From: Phycisphaerales bacterium
Lineage (GTDB): Bacteria; Planctomycetota; Phycisphaerae; UBA1845; Fen-1342
DNA: 64,000 nucleotides
Assembly: GCA_016710275.1 (NCBI GenBank)
Contig: JADJXS010000001.1
Span: 4,030,001 to 4,094,000 of the forward strand
Direction of reading: 5' to 3'
Positions 1 through 9,113 of the stretch are shown piece by piece (position 1 is the first letter of the stretch; each line of letters opens with the position of its first letter). The notes beneath the pieces were generated by a model that did no database searches, had not been told where the DNA came from, and saw nothing but the letters and a program-made list of their open reading frames with translations. The position numbers and the translations under genes are program-made.

Positions 1-49
1 ACGGGTTACGCGATGCTGCGCATCGCTCCACCCGTGGCTGCATCGCTCC

Positions 50-159
50 GCCCCTTCGGGGCAGTAAGAAGAGAGGATGATAATCCTGCTTCCACGGGTT
101 TCAGTCGCCTGCGGCGACTTCCACCCGTGGCTACATTCCTGCGCCCCCTCGGGGCGAAG
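50..159. repeat. Left 110-bp direct repeat flanking the transposase gene
   Basis: This 110-bp stretch is nearly identical, in the same orientation, to 826-935 on the other side of the transposase gene. It holds a small GCCCC-TTC-GGGGC hairpin, a GGATGATAATCC palindrome, and a larger element bounded by CCACGGGTT and ACCCGTGG with a CGCCTGCGGCG core. Such palindromes are typical of REP sequences mobilised by REP-associated tyrosine transposases. That role is inferred from the neighbouring gene. Confidence 0.8.
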
Positions 160-204
160 TACGGCTCCTTCGGGGCAAATGCGCGCATACTCGTGACGCG
201 ACCG

Positions 205-335
205 CCGCAGCACAGATTCCGGCCCCGAAGGGGCCGCGGAATGTCGCCACGGGTGGAGCGGAGGTCGCCGCAAGGCGACCGCAGCGGAACCCGTGGAAGA
301 GGTGGTCGTATAACGATCCTGCCCCGGAGGGGCAG
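205..335. repeat. Inverted REP-like copy beside the transposase gene
   Basis: The same palindromic element as at 50-159 recurs here in the opposite orientation, with GCCACGGGTGG on one side, GGAACCCGTGG on the other, and a variable hairpin between. It ends in a CTGCCCC-GGA-GGGGCAG hairpin at 319-335. A matching CTGCCCC-TTC-GGGGCAG hairpin lies at 824-840, so equivalent hairpins bracket the gene at 361-813. The rest of 1-360 shows no plausible gene. Confidence 0.7.
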
Positions 336-360
336 AGGAAGCGGGCGGGAGCGCGGCGGA

Positions 361-813
361 TCAATCGAACACATGGCGCTCATTGAATTCGATCTCATGC
401 GCGCGTAAGAACCGCAGAAGCTCGGTCTTGAAATCCTCGCGTTCGTGATGTTCCGCCTGTCCGGCGATGTATTTCTTCAGCGCGTCTTCTTGCGACTTGC
501 TGACCGAGAACGCGCTGTAGCCCTCCTGCCATGCGAACTTGGCGAGATTTGGAAGCGTCTGATGCACCCAGAGCGAGGAGCGCGATTTCACAGTCTTAAG
601 CAGATTCGAGACGGTCTCGTCCGGCCGCCAGCGCAGATAGAGATGCACGTGGTCGGCGACGCCGCCGATGCCGTAGAGCACGCCGCGTTCGGCGCGGATG
701 ATGCCGCCTATGTACGGATAAGGGCACTCCGCAACGTCGGGTGAGATCCACGGTTCGCGATGTTTAGTGGAGCAGACGACGTGCAGGAGAATCTGCGTGT
801 AGGTGCCGGGCAT
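361..813 (-). CDS. REP-associated tyrosine transposase (IS200/Y1_Tnp type)
   Basis: A 150-residue protein with the Y1/HUH transposase layout. The N-terminal strand (MPGTYTQILLHVVCSTK) is followed by the HUH metal-binding motif in DHVHLYL, near residue 56. A C-terminal helix contains the likely catalytic tyrosine in KKYIAGQ. The ending, EFNERHVFD, matches the usual end of REP-associated transposases. These enzymes cut and join single-stranded DNA at hairpins. The gene is full length and flanked on both sides by palindromic repeats, as expected for a RAYT and its substrates. It stands alone, with no accessory TnpB. Start chosen: ATG at 813. Confidence 0.92.
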   Translation of the reverse strand: MPGTYTQILLHVVCSTKHREPWISPDVAECPYPYIGGIIRAERGVLYGIGGVADHVHLYLRWRPDETVSNLLKTVKSRSSLWVHQTLPNLAKFAWQEGYSAFSVSKSQEDALKKYIAGQAEHHEREDFKTELLRFLRAHEIEFNERHVFD

Positions 814-825
814 GGAGCCTCCTCT

Positions 826-935
826 GCCCCTTCGGGGCAGGAAGAAAGGAGGATGATAATCCTCCTTCCACGGGTTTCAGTCGCCTGCGGCGACTTCCAC
901 CCGTGGCTACATACCTGCGCCCCTTCGGAGCGAAG
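826..935. repeat. Right 110-bp direct repeat flanking the transposase gene
   Basis: This is the partner of 50-159: same length, same orientation, and only scattered differences. The segment 814-999 between the transposase gene and the next gene holds this repeat and otherwise nothing I can assign. The two copies could be ends of a mobile unit or independent insertions of the same REP-like element. Confidence 0.8.
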
Positions 936-999
936 ACGCGCAATCGACCATGCAAAGCAGTACGCAATGCGCACGCCGCGCCAGCAATCAACATGAGAC

Positions 1000-2850
1000 T
1001 CAGCCCGCCGTGATCTGAATCCGCCGGAACAGCACCGCCAATTCGCGCGGATCATCCTTCGACCCCCAGGACTGGTATTCCATCCGCAGCTCGTTCTCCC
1101 CCGCGACCGTCCGCACCGGCAGCCGCAGCTCGTGAAACACCGCCTCCGGTCCGAACTGGTGCCGCGCGACAAGCCGCCCGTTGAGCGACAGCTCGATCGC
1201 CTGGTGCGGGTCGTCGTTGCGGCGCGCCTCGATGCACAGCACCGCCGCCCCCCCCGATGACGCGAACCGCAGCACGCTCTGCGGCCCCAACCCCCAGCGA
1301 ACCACCGGCAGATCGAACTGCGGATACGGCCCCTCCGCCGGCGTGATCCCCTCCTCACTCGTGCAGCGCAGAAACGGCGGACCGCCGATGAACTCTCCGC
1401 CGCGCGCCAGATCCCACGCCCGCGACCCCCGGTGCATGCGGCGGACCCGCGCTTCACCAGCCAACCCCGCCCTGGTCTGCGCATCGCGAACCGGCGGTTC
1501 ACCAGCCAACACATCGTGAGTCTGCACTTCGTAATTCGGCGATTCGCGCAATTGCGCGTCGGAAGCCGGCGCTTCGCGCATCTGCCCTTCGCAAACCGGC
1601 GCTTCACCAGACATCCCATCCTCAGTCTGCCCATCAAGAGCAGGGGCCTGGCGAACAAGCCCCTCTCGCGCCAGCGCCCCGCGCAGCACCTCTCCACACC
1701 GCCCCGCCCGCTCCCGCAATCGCGCTGTCACGCGCTCCTGCTCCGCACGTCGCTCCACACGCTGCGCCCAAGCCTCACGCAGCGCGCTCAGCAATCGGCC
1801 ACCCGGCGGCTTCCCCATTTCCAGAACCGGCGCCAATCCAACCTGCGGCCCAGCCATCGCCCCCGCCTGCGGCCCCGCCATCGCACCCCCATGCGCTCCC
1901 GACCCGGCCCCCTCTCGCACGCCCGAAATCGACCCCATCCGCGCTGCCGCCGGCGCCTCAAACTCCTCGCACAGCGCCCGCATCTTCCCCCCCCGCGCGA
2001 ACCCGATCCACGGCGTGCCCGCCAGCGCGGCGAAGATCGAGAAGTGATAGCGCATCGACACCGCCAGCTCGCAGCCGGCCAGCTCCGCGATCACCTCGCG
2101 CGGCGCACGCCACGCCGGCGGCGACAGCTCCGCCGCGCCGCGCAGCCGCCCGGCCAGCGCTCTGGCCGCCGCCCCGTCAAACATCTCCCCCTCGCGAATC
2201 TCGTTGCACATCAGCCGCAACCGGCAGCCGCTCTCCGCGGCGAACGCATCCAGCTCCTGCGCCACGCCGTCGTAGAAATCGCCGCACTGCCGCCAATCCT
2301 CGTGCACCACGTTCACGGCCACGACGGGCGCCGCCGCACCGCGAACCGGCGACGGCAGCAGAAACGCCAGATCCGCCGCCAGCGTCACGCGCTCGGCCGC
2401 CGCCCCCGCCGCCAGCAGCACGTCGCGGCTGGCCGCATCCCGCACGGAAAAGCTATCCACCAGCGGGATCAGCTCCGACGCGATCCGCCGCCGCTGCCAC
2501 GCCGCCATCGGGTACAGGCCGACGCCGACGGCGTGAATCGGCCGCCCCAGTTCATAGGCCCGCCAGCAGCGCTCCAGGATGGGCACGATCGGCCACTCCC
2601 CGCCGTGCAGGTCCGTGACGATCGTCGTGCCGGGGATGAGCGCCGCATCCGCCGCGGCCAACGCCTCGTCACAAGCGTGTCGATCCTCATGCGGAATCAG
2701 CCGCGTATGCCCGCCCGGCCACGGCCGGATCTGATGCGCTTCGCAGGTCAGCGTCCAACCCGGCGGCAGCAGCGACTCCAGCGCCTCGAACATGGCGCTG
2801 TCGCCGAGGTTGCCCGCGAAATGACCAACGTAAAGGCAGTGCAGCTGCAT
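1000..2850 (-). CDS. Polysaccharide pyruvyl transferase family protein with repeat linker
   Basis: About residues 1-310 resemble the polysaccharide pyruvyl transferase fold. The start is MQLHCLYVGHFAGNLGDSAM, with a glycine-rich GNLGDS loop, and MRYHFSIFAALAGTPWIGF near residue 270 matches the conserved family motif containing R-x-H. Members add ketal-linked pyruvate to exopolysaccharide sugars, and a few are divergent glycan enzymes. A low-complexity linker (about residues 320-490) follows, built of repeats such as GEAPVCEGQ and EPPVRDAQ. The last 130 residues look like a beta-sandwich with ELSLNGRLV. I chose ATG 2850 because the family begins there; an in-frame extension to 2925 is unlikely. 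The exact substrate is unknown. Confidence 0.75.
   Translation of the reverse strand: MQLHCLYVGHFAGNLGDSAMFEALESLLPPGWTLTCEAHQIRPWPGGHTRLIPHEDRHACDEALAAADAALIPGTTIVTDLHGGEWPIVPILERCWRAYELGRPIHAVGVGLYPMAAWQRRRIASELIPLVDSFSVRDAASRDVLLAAGAAAERVTLAADLAFLLPSPVRGAAAPVVAVNVVHEDWRQCGDFYDGVAQELDAFAAESGCRLRLMCNEIREGEMFDGAAARALAGRLRGAAELSPPAWRAPREVIAELAGCELAVSMRYHFSIFAALAGTPWIGFARGGKMRALCEEFEAPAAARMGSISGVREGAGSGAHGGAMAGPQAGAMAGPQVGLAPVLEMGKPPGGRLLSALREAWAQRVERRAEQERVTARLRERAGRCGEVLRGALAREGLVRQAPALDGQTEDGMSGEAPVCEGQMREAPASDAQLRESPNYEVQTHDVLAGEPPVRDAQTRAGLAGEARVRRMHRGSRAWDLARGGEFIGGPPFLRCTSEEGITPAEGPYPQFDLPVVRWGLGPQSVLRFASSGGAAVLCIEARRNDDPHQAIELSLNGRLVARHQFGPEAVFHELRLPVRTVAGENELRMEYQSWGSKDDPRELAVLFRRIQITAG
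1425..1680. repeat. Imperfect intragenic tandem repeats coding the linker
   Basis: On the minus strand this segment encodes a run of imperfect units of about 10-14 codons, each containing a Pro-x(4)-Gln-like pattern (for example APALDGQ, APVCEGQ, APASDAQ, PPVRDAQ). The DNA shows recurring GAACCGGCG and TTCACCAG words. This is an intragenic array inside the pyruvyl-transferase-like gene and is likely prone to copy-number change. Confidence 0.6.
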
Positions 2851-3022
2851 GAGATTCCGCAGAGGCGGCGCAGGCTCGAAGAGTCGGGGCGGTGCGCGAC
2901 GCCGAGCCGGAGAATGTACCCGCACAGGCGACCCTTCGGTGAATCACCGCGCAACCCCGCCCTCGCCGTGCCGGCAACCCCCGTACCTGCCCGGCTACCC
3001 CCTCACCCCCGCGCAACTTCGC

Positions 3023-4306
3023 CTATGCCCCGGCCCGAATGGCCCGATCCCACGCGCCGCCGCGCCCGAACACGCCGCGCTCGTCCAGCGCCGCCTTGAC
3101 GCCCAGCATCAACCCCCAATCCTCCCGTGGAGGCCCCAGCAGCGCCATCCCGGCCGCAGCCGCGTCGGCCGCCCGGGCGAACTGCCACCAGCCACCCGCC
3201 CGCTCCACGACATCCGCCGCATCGCGACATCGCTCCGCACGAACGTGCGCGGCGATCACGCCGTTGGCAATATGCGCCAGAGTCGGTCCATCGGCGCAAA
3301 TCGGCGCTAAGTCCGTCATGATTCGCGTCACACGATCACTCGCGGCCACCGCCCGCAGCACGACCCGCCCCGGCCCATCCTCGGCCCCACGTCCGGCGCG
3401 CCCGGGAAAGTACGCCAGGTCGGCGATATCGGCACAGAATCGCTCATACGAAGCGCCATCCAGCACCGCTGATGCGATACGTCGGCCCCCGCCGCTTCGA
3501 TCGGCACTGACGGCGCTGCGGGCCTCCGGCGCCAGTTCGGAAATCTGCCAGCGGACCGCCGCGGCCGATCCGGCAAACCCGGCCACGACCACGAGCGGCG
3601 CCGCCCCGACCGCGACGCCGGCGGTGTGCGCGAAGATCGCCCGCGCCGCTGCCGCACTGAGCACGTCCAGCGAGGTCGGCCGCGTGTCGCCGCGCAAGAC
3701 ATCGGCGCACAGCCGCTCGGCCGCCTCCGCATCTGAAGCCGGGATGACGACCGCGCCGGCCTGTTCCGGCAGCGCCGCGAGCCGGAAGGTCGCCTCGACG
3801 ATCACGCCCAGCCAGCCGCGCGACTGGGCATACAACTTGCACAGGTCATACCCCGCCACGTTCTTGACCACGCGCCCGCCGCCGCGGATCAACTCGCCGT
3901 CGGCGTTGATGACGCGGACGCCCAGCAATTGATCGCGCACGCCGCCGCAGCCCAGCCGCCGCGACCCGCCGAGGCTCAGCGCCACAATCGCGCCGATCGT
4001 CGTCGTGGCGGGTCGGGGGATATCGAGCGCGAGTTGCTGGCCGGTCGGGCGCAGCCGCTGCGCGAGCGCCGCCGCGGTCAATCCCGCCTGCACGGTGACC
4101 GTCATGTCGGCCCGGGCATGATCGATCACGTCGGCGATGCAGCGCGTGTCCACACGCACCGCCCCCTCCGGCACGCTCTCCCCCATTCCGCCGCCCCCGG
4201 AAACGAAGATCGCCGCGCCGCGCGCCGCGGCCTCGCGCACCTGCGCGCGCAAGCCGTCATACGCCCCCAGGTGCGCTTCCTGCCGCAATGGAGCCGCGGC
4301 GTTCAC
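3023..4306 (-). CDS. FAD-binding oxidase, glycolate oxidase subunit GlcE-like
   Basis: A 427-residue FAD_binding_4 protein. The flavin domain occupies about residues 20-190 and includes the diagnostic GRVVKNVAGYDL near residue 150, typical of GlcE/GlcD subunits of glycolate oxidase and related 2-hydroxyacid dehydrogenases. The C-terminal part is divergent. GlcE normally works with GlcD and the iron-sulfur GlcF; neither is in this window, so the substrate is uncertain. The start is GTG at 4306, and its GTGA overlaps the stop of the upstream small membrane protein gene, which points to translational coupling. Confidence 0.8.
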   Translation of the reverse strand: MNAAAPLRQEAHLGAYDGLRAQVREAAARGAAIFVSGGGGMGESVPEGAVRVDTRCIADVIDHARADMTVTVQAGLTAAALAQRLRPTGQQLALDIPRPATTTIGAIVALSLGGSRRLGCGGVRDQLLGVRVINADGELIRGGGRVVKNVAGYDLCKLYAQSRGWLGVIVEATFRLAALPEQAGAVVIPASDAEAAERLCADVLRGDTRPTSLDVLSAAAARAIFAHTAGVAVGAAPLVVVAGFAGSAAAVRWQISELAPEARSAVSADRSGGGRRIASAVLDGASYERFCADIADLAYFPGRAGRGAEDGPGRVVLRAVAASDRVTRIMTDLAPICADGPTLAHIANGVIAAHVRAERCRDAADVVERAGGWWQFARAADAAAAGMALLGPPREDWGLMLGVKAALDERGVFGRGGAWDRAIRAGA

Positions 4307-4719
4307 GCCCGCTCGCGAAAGTCCGCGACGGCGGTCGCCAGATTCCAGAAAAATGCCACGCCCGCCGTCAGCCCGAACGCCCCCGTCCCGATCCCGGCAA
4401 TCGTGACCCCCATCGCGAATTCACGCAGCCACAACAGCACCAGCGCGGCCGAAAATGCCGCGGCGATCAGCATCATGCCGCCGGTGAAGGTCGCCCCGCC
4501 ACCGCGGATGGACCGGCCGCCCGGCGCGGGCAACACCGCGGCGCTGGCTCCCTGATACCCGATGAACGCGAACTGGCACCAGCCCGCGAACAGAGCGATT
4601 CCCGCCGCCGCGCGGGCCGCATGGCCCCAATCCGCCTGCGGCGGCATGCCGTTGATCGCAACGATCACCCCCAGGATCACGCCGCCCCACAGCGGCATCA
4701 TGTAGGTCCAGATGCTCAT
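4303..4719 (-). CDS. Small integral membrane protein, unknown function
   Basis: A 138-residue protein with about four hydrophobic segments, starting MSIWTYMMPLWGGVILGVIV. Others lie near GIALFAGWCQFAFIGY, GGMMLIAAAFSAALVLLWL and GIGTGAFGLTAGVAFFW. No catalytic motif is visible. It is the first gene of a two-gene unit whose stop overlaps the GTG start of the GlcE-like oxidase, so a membrane partner role is possible but unproven. ATG 4719 was chosen because the sequence before it is low-complexity arginine-rich translation without hydrophobic character. Confidence 0.6.
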   Translation of the reverse strand: MSIWTYMMPLWGGVILGVIVAINGMPPQADWGHAARAAAGIALFAGWCQFAFIGYQGASAAVLPAPGGRSIRGGGATFTGGMMLIAAAFSAALVLLWLREFAMGVTIAGIGTGAFGLTAGVAFFWNLATAVADFRERA

Positions 4720-4909
4720 TTGCGAATCCTCATCGGCGCCCGGCGTGCAGGCGGCAGGCGGGCCGCGCACGGCGACCGCTCGGGCCGCAAACCGGCCGCA
4801 TCGCGCCGCGCAGTTGATTCCTGCACCCGCGGCGTCAATCATACCCGTTTCGCGCCGGGCCGACCGCGACCGCAGAACCGATCGCGCAGTGCCCGCCCCC
4901 TGGTGAAAC

Positions 4910-6175
4910 ATGCCCGCTTCGCTGCCCCGCATGCTCCCTGACTTCCGCCCCCTGACCGGCGTCGTGAAGGCGGATTACACCGACTTCGTCGTGGAAGAAG
5001 CGCCGCTATACGACTTCGACGGAAGCGGCACCCACACGCTCTTCCGCATTGAGAAGACCGGACTGAGCACCATGCAGGCGGCCCACGACGTGGCGCGGGC
5101 GCTCAACGTCGCGCGCCGCGACGTCGGATTCGCCGGGTTGAAGGACGCCCGCGCCATCGCGCGGCAGTGGTTCAGCGTGGAGCACGTCGATCCCGACGCC
5201 GTTGCCGGGCTTTCGATTCCGCGCATCCGCGTGCTCGAAGTCACCCGCCATCGAAACAAGCTGCGGCTCGGCCACCTCCGCGAAAACCGCTTCGTCATCC
5301 GCGTCCGCGAGACGGATGCCGGGCGGCTGGCACAGGTGCAGGACGCGCTGCGCACCCTCACCGAACGGGGCGTGCCCAATTACTTCGGCCGGCAGCGCTT
5401 CGGCAATCGCGGCGATACCTGGGTCGTGGGGCGCGCCTGCGTGCGCGGCGACCTCGACGAGGCGCTGGACTTCGTGCTGGGGCGCGCCGGACCCCAGGAT
5501 CACGGCGACATCCTGCAGGCGCGGCGCGCCTATGACCGCGGTGAATATGCTGAGGCGCTCCAGCACTGGCCGCGCATGTTCCGCGATGAGCGCCGCGCGC
5601 TGGCGGCACTGGCCCGCGCCGACGGCAAAAAGAAACGCGGCTTCCTGGCGATCGATCCGCACACGCGCCAGTTCTATGTGTCCGCCTACCAATCGCACCT
5701 GTTCAACCGCGTCGTCGCCGCGCGGCTCATCGACGGCGGGCTGCATCGGCTGCAGCTCGGCGACCTGGCCTGGTTGCACGCCACCGGCGCCGTCTTCAGC
5801 GTGACGGACCCCGCCCTCGAGCAACCCCGCGCCGACGCCTTCGAGATCAGCCCCACCGGTCCGCTCTTCGGCTATCGCATGACCCGCGCCGCCGGAGCGC
5901 CGGGCGAGATGGAGGCGGCCGTGCTGGCCGAGGAGGGACTCAGCGAGGAGGCGTTCCGCAATCCGCACCTGCGCGTCAAGGGGCTGCGCCGCGCGCTGCG
6001 CTTCCCCGTGCGGGACGCGGCGGTCACGCTTGGCGCGGATGGTCGCGGTTCGTATCTTGAGCTTCGCTTCTCGCTGCCGCGCGGCTGCTACGCCACCGCG
6101 GTGCTGCGCGAGCTGTTTGATGAAGGCCCGGCGGCCGAGTCCGGGGAGGCCGACGAGGACGAGTCCGACGACTAG
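4910..6175 (+). CDS. truD: tRNA pseudouridine(13) synthase TruD
   Basis: A 421-residue TruD-family enzyme that isomerises U13 in tRNA-Glu in the cytoplasm. The catalytic aspartate lies in GFAGLKDARA at about residue 80, the diagnostic TruD motif. DFVVEE near the N-terminus, NYFGRQRFG (about 157-165) and the TRUD insertion domain followed by YVSAYQSHLFNRVV (about 250-265) all fit. Length agrees with long TruD forms. The C-terminus ends in an acidic tail rich in Glu and Asp. It is divergent from the membrane protein/GlcE pair and followed by dnaA after about 70 bp. An internal ATG at 4931 is an alternative start. Confidence 0.93.
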   Translation: MPASLPRMLPDFRPLTGVVKADYTDFVVEEAPLYDFDGSGTHTLFRIEKTGLSTMQAAHDVARALNVARRDVGFAGLKDARAIARQWFSVEHVDPDAVAGLSIPRIRVLEVTRHRNKLRLGHLRENRFVIRVRETDAGRLAQVQDALRTLTERGVPNYFGRQRFGNRGDTWVVGRACVRGDLDEALDFVLGRAGPQDHGDILQARRAYDRGEYAEALQHWPRMFRDERRALAALARADGKKKRGFLAIDPHTRQFYVSAYQSHLFNRVVAARLIDGGLHRLQLGDLAWLHATGAVFSVTDPALEQPRADAFEISPTGPLFGYRMTRAAGAPGEMEAAVLAEEGLSEEAFRNPHLRVKGLRRALRFPVRDAAVTLGADGRGSYLELRFSLPRGCYATAVLRELFDEGPAAESGEADEDESDD

Positions 6176-6244
6176 ACAACAGGGCCGCCCGCGGGGGATT
6201 CACTCTCCGGACCCGGCGCCCCGACCGCGCGGAATCAGGGCAAT

Positions 6245-7549
6245 TTGAACACGGGCGATCACATCCCGATGGACCGGCTGGTGCACCGCGTGCGGATCGA
6301 CCGCCCGGAGCTGTACCGCGCCTGGTTCGAGGACCTGGCCCCGGCGGAAATCGCCGGCGGAGAGCTGCTCATCCCGGTCTCGGACGCCACCCGCGCCTCC
6401 TATCTGCGCGAGCACTGCACCACCGCCTTCTCCGAAGCCGCGTCCGTCATCAGCGCCCGCCTGCTGCCGGTGCGATTCGTCAACGCCGATCGCACGCCGC
6501 TGGCCCCCGCCGCCGAGACGGTGCTGTCACGCCTGCGCCTCAACCCGGATTACACCTTCGATCAGTTCGTGGTCGGCCCCTCCAACCGGCTCGCGCACGC
6601 CGCCTGCCGCGCCATCTGCGCCCAGCCCGGCACGCTCTACAACCCGCTGTTCATCCACGGAAAATCCGGCCTGGGCAAGTCGCACCTGCTGCAGGCCACC
6701 TGCGACGCGCTGCTGCGCGCCGCTCCGGGCATGGACGTGGTGTACATGTCCTGCGACGCCTTCATCAACGACCTGGTGCGGGCGCTCGAGTCCGGCACGC
6801 TGCAGCGCTTCCGCGATGAGACGCGCCACGCCGGCCTGCTGGTGCTCGACGACGTGCAGTTCATCGCCAACCGCGAGTCGCCGCAGGAGGAGCTGTTTCA
6901 CACCTTCAACGCGCTCAACAACGACCGCCGCCAGATCATCCTCTCGGCCGACGCACCGCCCAGCGACATCCCGAAGCTGGAGGATCGGCTCGTCAGCCGT
7001 TTCAACTGGGGCGTCGTCGCGCAGATCGACCCGCCGGACCGCGAGACGCGCCACGCCATCCTGATCAAGAAGGCCCGCCTGCGCGGCGTCGAGCTGCCCG
7101 ACGAAGTGATCGACATCATCGCCGAGCGCTGCGAGGCCAACATCCGGCTGCTCGAAGGGGCGCTGAGCCGGCTGATCTTCGAGAGCCAGGCCGCCGGCCG
7201 CCCCATCACGGCCGAAGCGGCCCGCGAGCTGGTCGCCACCATGGGCGGTTCGATCCGCCGCGCCGTGCAGATCAATGACATCCTCGAAGCCGTCGCCGCG
7301 CAATTCAGCGTTCGCCTCAGCGAGCTGGTCGGGCGGCGGCGCACCAAAAGCGTCGTGCTGCCGCGGCAGGTCGGCATGTACCTGGCCCGCAAGCTCACCT
7401 CCATGAGCCTCGAGGAGATCGGCGCACACTTCGGCGGCCGCGACCACGCCACCGTGCTCTACGCCGAGCGGGCCGTCGCCGACGTGGTCCGCAGGACGCC
7501 CGCCCTGGCGGAATCCGTCGCCGCGCTCACACGCCGCCTTGAGCGATAA
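6245..7549 (+). CDS. dnaA: Chromosomal replication initiator DnaA
   Basis: A 434-residue DnaA with the expected architecture. An N-terminal domain with YRAWFEDL spans about residues 10-80. The AAA+ module has Walker A GKSGLGKSHL near 138, Walker B LVLDDVQF near 200, and arginine-rich sensor regions. The C-terminal DNA-binding domain carries the signature GGRDHATVLYA near 400. It binds ATP and DnaA boxes to open the origin. The start appears to be TTG 6245, with ATG 6269 as an alternative. dnaN, recF and gyrB are absent beside it and I see no cluster of DnaA boxes, so this is not an obvious oriC. Confidence 0.93.
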   Translation: MNTGDHIPMDRLVHRVRIDRPELYRAWFEDLAPAEIAGGELLIPVSDATRASYLREHCTTAFSEAASVISARLLPVRFVNADRTPLAPAAETVLSRLRLNPDYTFDQFVVGPSNRLAHAACRAICAQPGTLYNPLFIHGKSGLGKSHLLQATCDALLRAAPGMDVVYMSCDAFINDLVRALESGTLQRFRDETRHAGLLVLDDVQFIANRESPQEELFHTFNALNNDRRQIILSADAPPSDIPKLEDRLVSRFNWGVVAQIDPPDRETRHAILIKKARLRGVELPDEVIDIIAERCEANIRLLEGALSRLIFESQAAGRPITAEAARELVATMGGSIRRAVQINDILEAVAAQFSVRLSELVGRRRTKSVVLPRQVGMYLARKLTSMSLEEIGAHFGGRDHATVLYAERAVADVVRRTPALAESVAALTRRLER

Positions 7550-7665
7550 GCACCACTGAAAATTGCAGGCAGGATGCCCGCACCACAAATGGCTGCCGAC
7601 CGGATGCCCGCATCACGAATTCGAATCCGCCGCTGGATCACGCCGGCCAATTCGCCCCCGCTCGA

Positions 7666-8358
7666 TCATCGGTAGGGCGCGGGGTCCGGCACACCCACCT
7701 CGCCGAACGCCGCCAGTCGCAGCCGGCAACTGTCGCAATGGCCGCAGGCCCGGCCGGCCGGGTCCGGGTCATAACAGCTTCGCGTCAGGCCGTAATCCAC
7801 CCCCAGCTCCAGCCCCCGGCGGATGATCTGCGCCTTGGTCATTCGCAGCAGCGGCGCACGAATCCGCGGCGACACCCCCTCCGTCCCGATGCGCGTCGCA
7901 ACCGCCGCCAATGACTCGAACGCCGCGATGAACTCCGGCCGGCAATCGGGATAGCCGCTCGTGTCCAGCACGTTGACGCCGATGTAGATGTCGGACGCCC
8001 CGCGTGCCTCCGCCAGCGCCAGCGCAACCGCCAGGAAGATCGTGTTTCGCGCCGGCACATAAGTGACCGGCACCTCGCGCTTCGCGGGATCAAACAGCCC
8101 GGCGCGATCCTTGGGGACGCCAATTTCGGCCGTCAGCGCCGAGCCGCCGATGGCCCGCAGGTCGAGGCTCAGGACCAGGTGTTCGACCGCGCCGGCCGCC
8201 GTCGCGCAGCGCCGCGCTGCATCCAGCTCGTCGGCGTGGCGCTGCCCGTAATCGAAGCTCAGCGCCAGGACGCCAAGACCCTCCGACCGGGCGATGGCGA
8301 GAAGGGTGGCGCTGTCCAGCCCACCCGATAACAGCACAACAGCGCGAGGCGCGTTCAT
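7666..8358 (-). CDS. queC: 7-cyano-7-deazaguanine synthase QueC
   Basis: A 230-residue enzyme that turns 7-carboxy-7-deazaguanine into preQ0 in queuosine synthesis, using ATP and ammonia. The PP-loop SGGLDS lies at residues 10-15. The C-terminal zinc site is formed by cysteines in RSCYDPD and CGHCDSC. YVPARNTIFLA and SGYPDCRPEF are conserved QueC blocks. ATG 8358 matches the family start (AVVLLSGG). The gene is convergent with dnaA; other queuosine genes are not in the window. Confidence 0.96.
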   Translation of the reverse strand: MNAPRAVVLLSGGLDSATLLAIARSEGLGVLALSFDYGQRHADELDAARRCATAAGAVEHLVLSLDLRAIGGSALTAEIGVPKDRAGLFDPAKREVPVTYVPARNTIFLAVALALAEARGASDIYIGVNVLDTSGYPDCRPEFIAAFESLAAVATRIGTEGVSPRIRAPLLRMTKAQIIRRGLELGVDYGLTRSCYDPDPAGRACGHCDSCRLRLAAFGEVGVPDPAPYR

Positions 8359-8532
8359 CGCGGCCCAGTGTAGAGGGCACGCCGCGGCGGTCCAAGCCGC
8401 GCCGGCCGGCCGCTGCGGTCCCGATCCACCGAACCCGCCTCCCGGCCGGGTAGTCTGCCGGAAGCTGCGTGGGGTTCGGTTGTGAGGCGCATCCTCTGTT
8501 GGGGCCGCCGCCGCGGTCCGACGAGGGTCACC

Positions 8533-9111
8533 ATGACGCACCTATCCCTGTTCGGCTGCCCGGAGCAGGCCATGTCCGCGCGTGCACACGCGGATGGGAT
8601 CGCCCTGTGGGAGCGCTGCTGTACGGCGCTGGCCCGCTACTTCTCCGTGCGCCTCGCAGGGAATGAGCACGTCGTCGATGACCTGATGCAGCAGTTGTGG
8701 CTGCGATTCGCCGAGCGCGGCGACGGCATTCGCAACGCCGATGGCGAGCCGTGGCTGTGGCGCGTCGCTCGAAACCTGCTGCGCGAGCACTGGCGCAGGG
8801 ACGCCGCCGGATGGGAGCGCCGGCTGCGGGCCGACCCCGCCCTGGCGCAGCGCCTGGCGCGGCAGTTCGACTCAGCGCCGCTGCCGATCGAGCAGCTCGA
8901 GCGCGAGGAGGTGAAGGCCCAGCTCCTGCTGGCGCTTTCCCAATTGCCGAGCGACGAGCAGGAGCTGCTGGTCGCCTGTTACTTCGAATCCTGCAGCCAC
9001 GCGGAACTGGCGCGCCGTTTCGGCACGTCGCTTCGCGGCATGGAAGGACGCCTGTACCGGGCGCGTGGCGCGCTGCGCGACGCGCTGGCGGCACCGGCGA
9101 AGGAGCTTTGA
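8533..9111 (+). CDS. ECF-type RNA polymerase sigma factor
   Basis: A 192-residue sigma-70 family protein. Region 2 covers about residues 30-85 (VDDLMQQLWLRFAERG, PWLWRVARNLLREHW). Region 4 covers about 130-180, with LPSDEQELLVACYFE and a helix-turn-helix in SHAELARRFGTS. ATG 8533 is preceded by GAGGG at good spacing; an upstream in-frame ATG at 8482 is less likely. The next gene begins 2 bp after the stop and encodes a membrane-anchored protein, the usual arrangement for an ECF sigma factor and its regulator. Confidence 0.88.
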   Translation: MTHLSLFGCPEQAMSARAHADGIALWERCCTALARYFSVRLAGNEHVVDDLMQQLWLRFAERGDGIRNADGEPWLWRVARNLLREHWRRDAAGWERRLRADPALAQRLARQFDSAPLPIEQLEREEVKAQLLLALSQLPSDEQELLVACYFESCSHAELARRFGTSLRGMEGRLYRARGALRDALAAPAKEL

Positions 9112-9113
9112 TC

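Noticed and set aside
6176..7665. Replication origin beside dnaA
   Set aside because: No cluster of TTATCCACA-like boxes or AT-rich unwinding region is visible, and dnaN/gyrB are absent.
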